Below the pieces are notes generated by a model. That model ran no database searches, was not told the DNA's origin, and worked only from the letters and a program-made list of their open reading frames with translations. A stretch of 64,000 bases of DNA from Thecamonas trahens ATCC 50062 (Eukaryota; Apusozoa; Apusomonadida; Apusomonadidae), in assembly GCF_000142905.1 (NCBI RefSeq), contig NW_013657663.1, positions 33,618-97,617 on the forward strand, in the 5' to 3' direction. Positions within the stretch are counted from its first letter, which is position 1. The number at the start of each line of letters is the position of its first letter. Below, one piece after another: positions 50,984 through 58,984 of this stretch. Position numbers and translations under genes: made by a program.

Positions 50984-52582
50984 TCACAGCGGAAGCTGCG
51001 CAGCCAACCGGCGCTCAACTAGCTCGGACATGACGTTGATGAGCTCGTATTGCAGCTGCTGAAGGCGGTAGACGGTGTTCTCGTGGTACGACATGGTGGC
51101 AAGGTAGGTGTTGAGCCAAGTGAGATTGCAGGTGAGGTTGGTCATGGGCACGAGATCGTCGTGGCGGAGCGAGCCGGCCATGAGCTCGAGCATGTCTTGG
51201 ACGTTCTGCTCGGGTGAGAGCGTCTTTGTGCGTTCGATGAGCACCTCGTAGTCGCGCTGCTGGCGCTCGAGAATGAGAGCCTTCTTCTTGCGGTACTGCT
51301 CAAGCTTGATCCGCTTCATGGCGGCCTTGTCCTCGGCGGCAGAGCGGTCGAGGCGCTCGACAAAGATACCGATGAAGAGGTTGGCAAAGATAAAGTGGCC
51401 AACTAGGATGAACGAGACAGTGTATAGCCGCGAGGCCTTGGAGATCTCGTCAAGCTTAGCCTGGAGCGCAGTCCACCCGTCGACAGTGACAAAGGTGAAG
51501 AGCGAGATGATGCCGTCGCCGAGGGTTCCCCACCGCTCGCGGTCGTGATACTCCTCGTAGCCAAACAGGTAGTAGCCAATGATGGCGTAGACAAAGATGA
51601 CGAGGAAGAGCAAGCCAAGGAGATAGACAATGTCGCCCAGAGTCTTGTAAAAGGCCTGGACAAGGATTTGCAGCGAGCGCACAAACGAGATCGAGCGAAG
51701 GGCACGGAGCGAGCGGAGGGCGCGGATGACACGGAGAAAGGTGAACTCGCCGAGGACCGAGGCCGAGGCAAAGAGCAGTTGGACGTATGAAATGAGGAGG
51801 ATGAAAAAGTCGAACCGGTTGTAGCCCGACTCCCAGTAGCCGAGCGGACGGGCGATGAGCTTAAAGACAAACTCGAGCGAGTAGAGGGTGATGGTGGCCC
51901 AGTCGATGGCGGCAAAGAACTTGGCGTTGTTCTCACGCACGGTCCGGTCTGTCTCGATGGCAATGACCACGGCGTTGAAGATGATCACCAGCATGATACC
52001 GACCGAAAACACGTTCGACGTCGTCACCCACTCCATAAACGCCTGCAACTGCGCCAAGGCTGCCGGGTCCGCCGGCCGCTCAACAACTTCCTCCTCCTCG
52101 GGCCGATTCGCCGTCTCGTTCTCCGCCGTCAGCAGCCTCCTTCCGGACATTGCCGGCGGCGCCATCGAGTTGAGCGACGAGAACGACCGCCACATCCCTG
52201 CTCCTCCTGTCCCTGCCCGATCCAGATGCGACCGCCCTCCCGGCGACCGTTCTGCCGGTGATCGGCCTGCCGGTGATCGGCCTGCCGGTGATCGGCCTGC
52301 CGGTGATCGGCCTGCCGGTGATCGGCCTGCAGGCGACCGACGGGTGGGCGAGAGCGTTGAACGAGATCGCGAGTCTGATGCAAAGCCGCGCGATGAACGC
52401 GAGGCCGAGGGAGATACCGTCGGCGATGGTTGTCTCCGGAGCGGTGACGGGCTCCTGCCGCCTGCTCCGCTCCCCCCGCTCGCGCTGCTGAGGGTGCGTG
52501 TGTGGGCCGAGAGTGGCGGTGGGCGGTGGGAATGGGGTAAGGAGAGGTTGGAGGCTGAAGCTGATGGGGTGGTCATGGCCAT
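50984..52582 (-). CDS. Single-domain voltage-gated cation channel, CatSper-like
   Basis: About 532 residues from the ATG at 52582. The first ~150 are Ser/Arg/Pro-rich with six RSPAG/RSPAE-type repeats. One six-TM ion-channel domain follows: S1 VFSVGIMLVIIFNAVVIAI, S3 FDFFILLISYVQLLF, an S4 with regularly spaced Arg (FLRVIRALRSLRALRS), and a pore with TFVTVDGWTAL. The T-x-D-x-W filter is typical of CatSper-type Ca2+ channel subunits, which assemble from four single-domain proteins. S6 (FANLFIGIFVERLD) leads into a coiled-coil tail (RIKLEQYRKKKALILERQQ), also CatSper-like. A flagellar Ca2+ role is inferred. Which CatSper paralogue it is cannot be told without a tree. Confidence 0.8.
   Translation of the reverse strand: MAMTTPSASASNLSLPHSHRPPPLSAHTRTLSSASGGSGAGGRSPSPLRRQPSPTVSPSASRSSRGFASDSRSRSTLSPTRRSPAGRSPAGRSPAGRSPAGRSPAGRSPAERSPGGRSHLDRAGTGGAGMWRSFSSLNSMAPPAMSGRRLLTAENETANRPEEEEVVERPADPAALAQLQAFMEWVTTSNVFSVGIMLVIIFNAVVIAIETDRTVRENNAKFFAAIDWATITLYSLEFVFKLIARPLGYWESGYNRFDFFILLISYVQLLFASASVLGEFTFLRVIRALRSLRALRSISFVRSLQILVQAFYKTLGDIVYLLGLLFLVIFVYAIIGYYLFGYEEYHDRERWGTLGDGIISLFTFVTVDGWTALQAKLDEISKASRLYTVSFILVGHFIFANLFIGIFVERLDRSAAEDKAAMKRIKLEQYRKKKALILERQQRDYEVLIERTKTLSPEQNVQDMLELMAGSLRHDDLVPMTNLTCNLTWLNTYLATMSYHENTVYRLQQLQYELINVMSELVERRLAAQLPL
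52254..52330. repeat. 15-bp in-frame tandem repeat in the channel N-terminus
   Basis: Five to six near-identical copies of GGTGATCGGCCTGCC on the plus strand, encoding Arg-Ser-Pro-Ala-Gly units on the minus strand. The last copies vary (AE, GG). Confidence 0.9.
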
Positions 52583-52745
52583 GGTAGGGTGGGGTGGGGA
52601 GGGGTGGGGTGGGGTCGGGTGGCCGTGGCTGTGGGTGGGGTGGGGTGGGGTGAGGTGGCCGTGGCCGTGGCCGTGGGTGGGAAGGCGGTGCGGGTGGTGG
52701 GTGGCGGGTGGCGGGTGGTGGGTGGTGGGTGGTGGGCAGCAGAGG
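52577..52745. repeat. GGTGGGGTGGGG-type tandem repeats
   Basis: G/T-rich imperfect repeats (GGGGTGGGGTGG, GGCCGTGGCCGTGG, GGGTGGCGGGTGG) upstream of the channel gene, C-rich on its coding strand, in the divergent promoter shared with the deformylase-like gene. Confidence 0.85.
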
Positions 52746-52850
52746 GATCGGAAGCCATCATCATCAACATGCCGATGGCTGGTGTAGGGATTAAGCTCGG
52801 CAAGAGGGAAGGAGGAAGGGAGGGACACACGCGACTCTCTCCTGCTCTCC

Positions 52851-53444
52851 ATGGACGGCATCCGCCTGGCGGGCGATGCAGTGCTGACGGCAGTGGCCGA
52901 GGCGGTGGTCGACGTGGCCGACGCAGAGCTGGTCGCCGAGGTTGCTCGCCTGCACGCGGCGCTGGCGGCGTTCCGGGCGGCCAAGGGCTTCGGACGGGCC
53001 ATCGCTGCACCGCAGATCGGCGTCAGCAAGCGGTTTGTGGCGCTGGATCTGGGAAGTTCCGCAGAGGGGACCGACCTGGCCGACCTGGCTGCCGCCGGCC
53101 CGTTCACCATCTTCAATCCCGCCATCGTGTGGCGCTCCGATGAGACCATGACACTGTGGGACAACTGCCTCTCCTTCCCGTGGCTCATGGTCCGGACCCA
53201 GCGGGCGGTCTCCATCTCGGTCACTTTCCAAGATGCTGATGGCGTGACGCACACGGCCCAGGCGCTGCCGCCCGCACTCTCCGAGCTGCTGCAGCACGAG
53301 CTCGATCATCTCGACGGCGTCCTCGCGCTCGACAAGGCTATCCGGGACGACGGCGTCATCTCGTTTGTTGCCCGCAACCTGTATGACGCCGATCCGGCAC
53401 GATACAACACGCTGGTTGATTATGCTATCGAGCCGACGGTGTGA
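52851..53444 (+). CDS. Peptide deformylase-like metallo-hydrolase
   Basis: 197 residues, the usual length of a deformylase (PDF) catalytic domain. The three PDF motifs are in order: GRAIAAPQIG (canonical GxGxAAPQ), LWDNCLSFP (canonical EGCLS) and QHELDHLDG (canonical HExxDH, intact). The metal-binding Cys and both His are present. However, motif 2 has Asp-Asn in place of Glu-Gly, and motif 1 has Ala-Ile-Ala. PDF removes formyl groups from organellar N-terminal Met. Here the catalytic domain starts near residue 1 (MDGIRLAGDAVL) with no obvious mitochondrial presequence, so location and substrate are uncertain. Divergent from the channel gene. The stop lies 6 bp from that of the next, convergent gene. 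Confidence 0.8.
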   Translation: MDGIRLAGDAVLTAVAEAVVDVADAELVAEVARLHAALAAFRAAKGFGRAIAAPQIGVSKRFVALDLGSSAEGTDLADLAAAGPFTIFNPAIVWRSDETMTLWDNCLSFPWLMVRTQRAVSISVTFQDADGVTHTAQALPPALSELLQHELDHLDGVLALDKAIRDDGVISFVARNLYDADPARYNTLVDYAIEPTV

Positions 53445-53450
53445 GCCACG

Positions 53451-54461
53451 CTACGCTTTCCATCCCTTTCCCCAGCGGTGCCTCGAGACCGCGCGTGCCT
53501 TGCGCGACCGCCGCGGCGCCGTCTGTGGTGCCCGCCGCCGCGGCCGCCGCCGGTCCGAGTCAAAACCGTAGCCAGCACCGTAGACGTCATAGGCATCGTA
53601 GCCGTAGCCTACGCCGCCGACAAACGAGCTTTCTTCCGAGAACGAGCCATAGCCGTAGTCGCGGCCATGGTGCCGCCCGGCAGGGATAATGGTGTCGGCC
53701 GAGTTATAACTCTCCGACGACTCGGAGAGCTCGTCGAGGAACTGCTGCTCGAGCTCGGCCAGCTCCTCTTCGAGGCCGTCGTACTCTGCCGTGTAGCCGC
53801 GATCGACCTCGATGAGCGTCTGCTCGAGCTCTGCGATGCGCTCCCGCAACGCCCTCGCCTCGGCCCGGCTCCGCTTACTCTTCACCTTGCGCTTCTTTCG
53901 TCGACCGCCGGCCTTCTTTGACCGCTTGCTCTTGGACGAGGCCAGCCGCTTCTTGTTGCTCGTCCTACTCTTCTTGCTCTTCTTGCCCTTTCCATTTCTG
54001 TCCCGATCCTTTGCGCTGCTCTTCTTCCGTCTCTTCCGCTTTCCCATGCCCGATTCAGCAGCCGACGCATGCTTGGTACCCTTTGCCGACTTGATCCTGC
54101 GCTTAGACCGCACCTTGTCAGCACTGTCCTCGTTTGTGGACTTTCTCTTCCGCCGCTTTGCCGATGATTTTGCCGACGACTTGGAGTTGCCGGCCTTGCT
54201 CGACCGCCTCCTCCGGCGTGGCTGATGGAGCTCTGGCGCCTTGCGCTTGCTCACCTTTGTCGCCTTCTTCTTTGAGCCTTTCTTCACCTTCTTCTTCTTC
54301 TTCCGAACCGAGTGCACGACACGAATGGTGATCATGGCCTCATCATCGCCCTTGCCCTCGGCCACAACAGACTCGGACTTGTCCCGCTTGCCCGTCTTGC
54401 CCTTGCCGCTCTTTCCGCTCGTCGTCCGCCTCCGTCTCTTCCGCATAGCAGGGGCAGCCAT
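53451..54461 (-). CDS. Lys-rich, probably nuclear protein of unknown function
   Basis: 336 residues. The first ~200 are extremely Lys/Ser/Arg-rich with many bipartite nuclear-localisation-like clusters (KKKKKVKKGSKKK, KRRKRKS). A short acidic coiled coil follows (LRERIAELEQTLIEVDRGY, EEELAELEQQFLDEL). The tail is Gly/Tyr/Asp-rich (DYGYGSFSEES, GYGYDAYDVYGAGY) and then a basic end (RRRPRRRAP). No known domain. Composition suggests a chromatin, nucleolar or RNA-associated protein with a low-complexity tail; this is inference. The ATG is at 54461, close to a TGAGGTGG repeat and an assembly gap. Confidence 0.65.
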   Translation of the reverse strand: MAAPAMRKRRRRTTSGKSGKGKTGKRDKSESVVAEGKGDDEAMITIRVVHSVRKKKKKVKKGSKKKATKVSKRKAPELHQPRRRRRSSKAGNSKSSAKSSAKRRKRKSTNEDSADKVRSKRRIKSAKGTKHASAAESGMGKRKRRKKSSAKDRDRNGKGKKSKKSRTSNKKRLASSKSKRSKKAGGRRKKRKVKSKRSRAEARALRERIAELEQTLIEVDRGYTAEYDGLEEELAELEQQFLDELSESSESYNSADTIIPAGRHHGRDYGYGSFSEESSFVGGVGYGYDAYDVYGAGYGFDSDRRRPRRRAPQTAPRRSRKARAVSRHRWGKGWKA

Positions 54462-54497
54462 GACTCAGCCACTTTGACCCCAGGGCAGATGGAATGT

Positions 54498-54568
54498 GGT
54501 GAGGTGGTGGTGAGGTGGTGAGGTGGTGAGGTGGTGAGGTGGTGAGGTGGTGAGGTGGTGAGGTGGTG
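54498..54568. repeat. 8-bp TGAGGTGG tandem repeat
   Basis: About eight or nine perfect copies of TGAGGTGG immediately upstream of the Lys-rich gene and bordering the gap. Confidence 0.9.
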
Positions 54569-54614
54569 TCGGGGCTGGCAGGTGCCATTGGTGCGACAAG
54601 GGAACAAGGGGGGC

Positions 54615-54967
54615 NNNNNNNNNNNNNNNNNNNNNNNNNNNNNNNNNNNNNNNNNNNNNNNNNNNNNNNNNNNNNNNNNNNNNNNNNNNNNNNNNNNNNN
54701 NNNNNNNNNNNNNNNNNNNNNNNNNNNNNNNNNNNNNNNNNNNNNNNNNNNNNNNNNNNNNNNNNNNNNNNNNNNNNNNNNNNNNNNNNNNNNNNNNNNN
54801 NNNNNNNNNNNNNNNNNNNNNNNNNNNNNNNNNNNNNNNNNNNNNNNNNNNNNNNNNNNNNNNNNNNNNNNNNNNNNNNNNNNNNNNNNNNNNNNNNNNN
54901 NNNNNNNNNNNNNNNNNNNNNNNNNNNNNNNNNNNNNNNNNNNNNNNNNNNNNNNNNNNNNNNNNNN
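54615..54967. other. Assembly gap of 353 Ns
   Basis: Sized gap in the divergent region between the Lys-rich gene (-) and MAP2K (+). Tandem repeat on its left flank probably caused it. Flanking sequence shows no coding signal. Confidence 0.95.
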
Positions 54968-55187
54968 GGCTCCGCACGCGTAGATAGTTGGTGTGGAGAT
55001 ATGGATATAGGGGAGTATGGGTGAGGTATGGGTGATGGTGCGGAGATAGTTATGACTATGGGGTGGAGATAGTGCTGGGAATAAAGGTGAGGAGATTGTA
55101 TCGGCTGTTTCATCTGCCCCCATCGGTGCCATGCGCCAGGGCCGGTCACTTCCACCTCTCTTCCCTCTCCCCCCCTGCCCACACCTC

Positions 55188-55273
55188 ACCACACACACAA
55201 ACACATACACACACACACACATACACACATACACATACACACATACACACATACACACACACACACACACATC
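55188..55273. repeat. (CA)n microsatellite abutting the MAP2K start codon
   Basis: About 80 bp of ACACAT/ACACAC repeat ending directly at the ATG (55274), so it is likely the 5' UTR or core promoter of the kinase gene. Confidence 0.9.
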
Positions 55274-56980
55274 ATGTCTGCAGGACCGGCCTTTCTCTCC
55301 AACCTCTCGCTGTCCATTCCACGCGGACCGGCAGTGTCGCGACAGACGCCTGCAGCGGTGACGGCAACGGGCGCAAGAGCCTCGGGTGAGCTCTCACCGG
55401 GCAAGGGCGTGCAGACCGGTCGCATTCGCAAGTCGTCGCCTTTGGCTGCCGGTCCCAATCCTAGCGTGAGACAGAATCAGAGCCAAGACGATGCTGGGAG
55501 TGGAGGCTCTGGATCGGGCCAGGCTGGCTCTGCCACGGCGACTGCCGCGGGCGCAACGGGTAGGCGGACAAGCGGAGGCAAGGCCGCCGACGTGGTGGTG
55601 CCCAAGGGCCTGGGCGCTCTTCCTACGCTCACGCTCACGCCTGGTGACGGGACGAGCAACGGGCCGATGAAGTCGCCGCGCCGCGGGCTGCGGCATGACG
55701 GCACGTATGTCGATGGCGACTTTGAGATCAGGACGTCTGGTGTGTACCTCCGCGACAAGACGCTGCAGGCGAATCCGGAGGCCAACGCGCCGCCCAACAT
55801 TGACTTTTCGCAGCTGGAAGAGGTGGCGCTTATCGGGCGCGGCGGGCAGGGCGTGGTGCGCAAGGTCCGGTACGTGCCGACGCAGCAGTTTATGGCGCTC
55901 AAGACGGTGCCGATCGCCGATTCGGTGGCCGACGGCGTCAAGTCGGAGATCCTGATGGAGCTGACGGCGCTGTACAACTGCGCCTCGCCGCACATTGTCA
56001 AGTTCTACGGCGCTTCGCACCTGCGCGGCCGCATCCAGCTGGCCATGGAGTACATGAACGCCGGCTCGCTCGCCGAGATCCTCTCGACCGTCGGCCGCAT
56101 TCCCGAGGACGTGCTCTCGGCCATCACCCTCAGAGTCCTCAAGGCCTTCCACTACCTCCACGTCGACCGACGCATCATCCACCGCGATATCAAACCGTCG
56201 AACATCCTGGTCAACACCGCGGGCGAGGTCAAGATCTGTGACTTTGGTGTCTCTGGTCAGCTCGCCAACACGCTTGCCATGGCCCAGACCCGGGTCGGAA
56301 CGGTGACCTACATGTCACCGGAGCGCATCCGCTCACAGCCGCACTCGGCCTCGGCCGACATCTGGTCGCTCGGCATCACCCTCATCGAGCTCGCCACCGG
56401 TCGCTTCCCCTACCCGCCAGACGTGACCAACTCGCCGCTGCAGTTCTGGTCGCTCCTGCGGCTGGTGGTCAACACCGACTCGCCGACCCTCCCAGAGCAC
56501 TTTGGCTTCTCGCCCGAGTTCCACTCGTTCGTGGCGCTGTGCCTCGACAAGGACATGGAGGCGAGACCGTCGGTCACCGAGCTCCTCTGGCACCCGTTCA
56601 TCTGCCTCGACACAAACGTAAGCGTCGACCAGGAGGCACTGCTCGCCAAGCAGACGCGCCTCATCCGCAAGTGGGTCGCCACCACAGACCCGCTCCAGCG
56701 CGAAGTGACCAAGATCGAGGCCGCCATCCTCGCCAAGGAGTCCAAGCAGCGCGCTCTCGCCCGCCGCGGCTCCCACGGCCGCCGCCGCAAGGACACCTCC
56801 TCGGGCTCGGTCGACTCGAACAAGCTCTCCACCCTCTCGGCCAAGCGCCTCTCGCGCTCGCACATCCGCGTCCCCTCGTCCGGCCTCTCGCTCCCCTTTG
56901 TCGCCGACGCAAACTATGTCGCCGACGCCCGCCTCTTGCAAGAAGACGGCATCCGCGGCGAGGCCGTCTTTCTCACCTGA
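55274..56980 (+). CDS. MAP kinase kinase (MAP2K/STE7-like)
   Basis: 568 residues. An N-terminal ~180-residue low-complexity region is followed by a kinase domain (about 180-445): Gly loop IGRGGQGVVRKV, Lys in FMALKTV, HRDIKPSNI, DFGVSGQL, GTVTYMSPERI and ADIWSLGITLIELATGRFP. The VSGQL and SPER features are typical of MAP kinase kinases, dual-specificity kinases that activate MAP kinases. Between DFG and SPE the two phosphorylatable residues in TLAMAQT are spaced T-x5-T, the arrangement described for plant MKKs, rather than S-x3-S as in animal MEK1. The tail is basic and Ser-rich. The ATG directly follows the CA repeat. Cytosolic. Confidence 0.9.
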   Translation: MSAGPAFLSNLSLSIPRGPAVSRQTPAAVTATGARASGELSPGKGVQTGRIRKSSPLAAGPNPSVRQNQSQDDAGSGGSGSGQAGSATATAAGATGRRTSGGKAADVVVPKGLGALPTLTLTPGDGTSNGPMKSPRRGLRHDGTYVDGDFEIRTSGVYLRDKTLQANPEANAPPNIDFSQLEEVALIGRGGQGVVRKVRYVPTQQFMALKTVPIADSVADGVKSEILMELTALYNCASPHIVKFYGASHLRGRIQLAMEYMNAGSLAEILSTVGRIPEDVLSAITLRVLKAFHYLHVDRRIIHRDIKPSNILVNTAGEVKICDFGVSGQLANTLAMAQTRVGTVTYMSPERIRSQPHSASADIWSLGITLIELATGRFPYPPDVTNSPLQFWSLLRLVVNTDSPTLPEHFGFSPEFHSFVALCLDKDMEARPSVTELLWHPFICLDTNVSVDQEALLAKQTRLIRKWVATTDPLQREVTKIEAAILAKESKQRALARRGSHGRRRKDTSSGSVDSNKLSTLSAKRLSRSHIRVPSSGLSLPFVADANYVADARLLQEDGIRGEAVFLT

Positions 56981-57032
56981 GCCCGCGCCAGTTCCACACT
57001 CGGCACATCGGACTTTCCTTTACTCCCGCAGC

Positions 57033-57941
57033 CTACGCCATCGAAAACGAGTGCATGCAGTTGATAGCAAGTGCAAACGAGACACAAGCCATGACCACTC
57101 CGAACGTGAGCGTCAGCCGCGTGCCCTGCGACGTCTCCTCGCGCATTTGCAGCGACCGCAGGTTTGCCGCGAGCGCGTGCGGTTTAGGCCGCACGCTCTT
57201 TGCCTGGCGCTTTCCCATCTCCACGCTGCGCACTGCCGGCTTGCGTGTCGCCACGCCCGAGTCAATGATTGTCGACTCGGGCAGCTGGCCCGCGCCCGGC
57301 GACGTCGCTGCCAGTAGCAGCTCCAGCGCCGCATCCTTGCTCGGGCCCGAGAGCGAGCCCTCGAAGCGGAATGCATACCCACCGAGGTTGCGGTGCCAGG
57401 TAAGGCTCTCAGCGTCGGCCACCACCACGTCGACCAGTCCGTCGCCGTCCACGTCCAGCGGTGAGAGCGTGGCGTGGCCGGGCGCCGCCAGCGCACGGTG
57501 CACAAACGCCTTACTCCGCGCCCCAAACCCGACGCCCGGCCCGCCGTTGGGGTACACAAACACTGCTGCCGAGTTGTTGGCAAGTAAAACCGCCAGCGCC
57601 GTGTCCGGGAAGCCGTCCGCGCCAAAGTCGGCCATGAACATGGTGTGCAGCGGGCTCGGCGCCTCCTCGTCGATCATCTGCTCGTCGCCAAACAGCGGCG
57701 ACGCGCCCGAGTCGGTTCCCTCGTGCTTGAACCACACCAGCTTGCCCTGCGCACTCAAGTAGCCCACCACGTCTGCACGCGCGTCTCCGTCTACGTCGGT
57801 CACAAGCACCTCGGCCGTCCTCCGGCCCTCGCTCCGCCCCACCGATGCCGACGGCTCCGCCAGCACCGCCACAGCCACCACCGCCACAACCACCACCATC
57901 TGTCCGAGCCTCAGCCAGCCGCTTGCACCCCTCATACCCAT
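57033..57941 (-). CDS. FG-GAP single-pass membrane protein
   Basis: 302 residues from the ATG at 57941; the frame extends to a GTG at 57953. A signal peptide (MVVVVAVVAVAVLAEPSA) precedes FG-GAP/VCBS-like units (VTDVDGDARADVVGY, DFGADGFPDTALAV, LDVDGDGLVDVVVAD), about three blades' worth, too few for a full integrin-type propeller. A C-terminal hydrophobic segment (LTLTFGVVMACVSFALAI) is the likely membrane anchor, with a very short inside tail. Related to the integrin-alpha/ITFG1 type of repeat proteins but truncated relative to them. An adhesion or ligand-binding role is inferred. Convergent with MAP2K (52 bp apart). Confidence 0.75.
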   Translation of the reverse strand: MGMRGASGWLRLGQMVVVVAVVAVAVLAEPSASVGRSEGRRTAEVLVTDVDGDARADVVGYLSAQGKLVWFKHEGTDSGASPLFGDEQMIDEEAPSPLHTMFMADFGADGFPDTALAVLLANNSAAVFVYPNGGPGVGFGARSKAFVHRALAAPGHATLSPLDVDGDGLVDVVVADAESLTWHRNLGGYAFRFEGSLSGPSKDAALELLLAATSPGAGQLPESTIIDSGVATRKPAVRSVEMGKRQAKSVRPKPHALAANLRSLQMREETSQGTRLTLTFGVVMACVSFALAINCMHSFSMA

Positions 57942-58984
57942 GCCAGTCAGCACCAGTCTGTCTCGCTAACCACGCCCTACGTCGAGAGGAGTGTATCCCT
58001 CTTCCCTGCTGCCCTTCCCCTTCGCCGCAGCCCCCCTCCCTCCCTCCCTCCCTACCCCCTCCGGCCCTTCTCCCGCTCCACCGCTTTGGAAGAACAATGA
58101 TTGGACGCGCTGATTGACGCGCCCCAAAAAACGAGACTTGGGAAAATGTACTCTTTTTCGCCGCAGAGCCCAGCCCAGCCCCGCCGAACCGCCGCCCTCC
58201 CCCCCCCCCCCCCCCTCCCCTCCCTTCCACACCTTCTGCCATTGACACCACCGACACCACACCACCGCAGTGGCACCACCGCTGCCATCACCGATGACAC
58301 AAGCTGCAAAGGATGGCAGGCAGAGGGCAAGCAGTTGCTCTTCAGCACACCCTGGCTGTCGGTATCGCCTCTGACATGCACATCGCAAAGCGAAGGGCTA
58401 TGCCAAGCATACCCTACGTCGTCGCAGTGACCAGGCTACGTCTCGGGCCCTCGACCTTGGGTCAGAGTTTCGCGGCTCGTTGCTCGACTTTGAGAACCTT
58501 TGGTCCTGCACGACAAAGGCCACAGCAGTACAAGCTCTATCGCAACCATCCGATCCACAGCAGCGCTCCCTCCCCCCCCAAAAAAAAACTGTTTGTTTTG
58601 GGGGCGTTTGGCATAGCCGCTTGATCATCTGCTCCAGCTCATACCGTCGGTCCATCTCGTGCGGCTTGCGGCGGTGGTTTGGTGGTGGCGCGGTTGGCGG
58701 GGGGAAAGGGAGCCCGCCAAATCGCACACGCTGCAACACTCGGTCTCGAAGCAGTTTAGGTTGGAACCATACATCCTATGCACGTGCCTTCTAGCACCTC
58801 TACCCGTAGGCGACCTCAACGCGCGGCACAGCTGATGGTCAACGCACAAACGGAAAAGTTACGTGTCACTAGACCATCTGGTCAAGAGAGCCACCGCTTT
58901 CCGCCGCCCTTCCGCAGCTCTCCCCTCACCCTCAACCCCAACACACACCACTTTATCCCCCCTCCATACATACATACATACACC
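57942..58984. other. 1-kb divergent intergenic region
   Basis: Between the small FG-GAP gene (-) and the Kelch kinase gene (+). It contains a CCCT repeat (about 58035-58060), a C-run (58200-58214) and an inverted repeat at 58572-58604. C/A-rich sequence and a TACA repeat (58968-58981) immediately precede the kinase ATG. Open frames here lack coding character. No RNA gene recognised. Confidence 0.6.
58572..58604. repeat. Short inverted repeat
   Basis: CCCCCAAAA and TTTTGGGGG arms (9 bp) separated by a short A/T-rich interior that can partly pair. Function unknown. Confidence 0.6.

Noticed and set aside
54332-55270. Frames crossing the 353-N gap
   Set aside because: Length comes from Ns and simple repeats.
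56539-57762. 407-codon plus-strand frame
   Set aside because: Starts inside MAP2K in another frame and continues antisense to the small FG-GAP gene.
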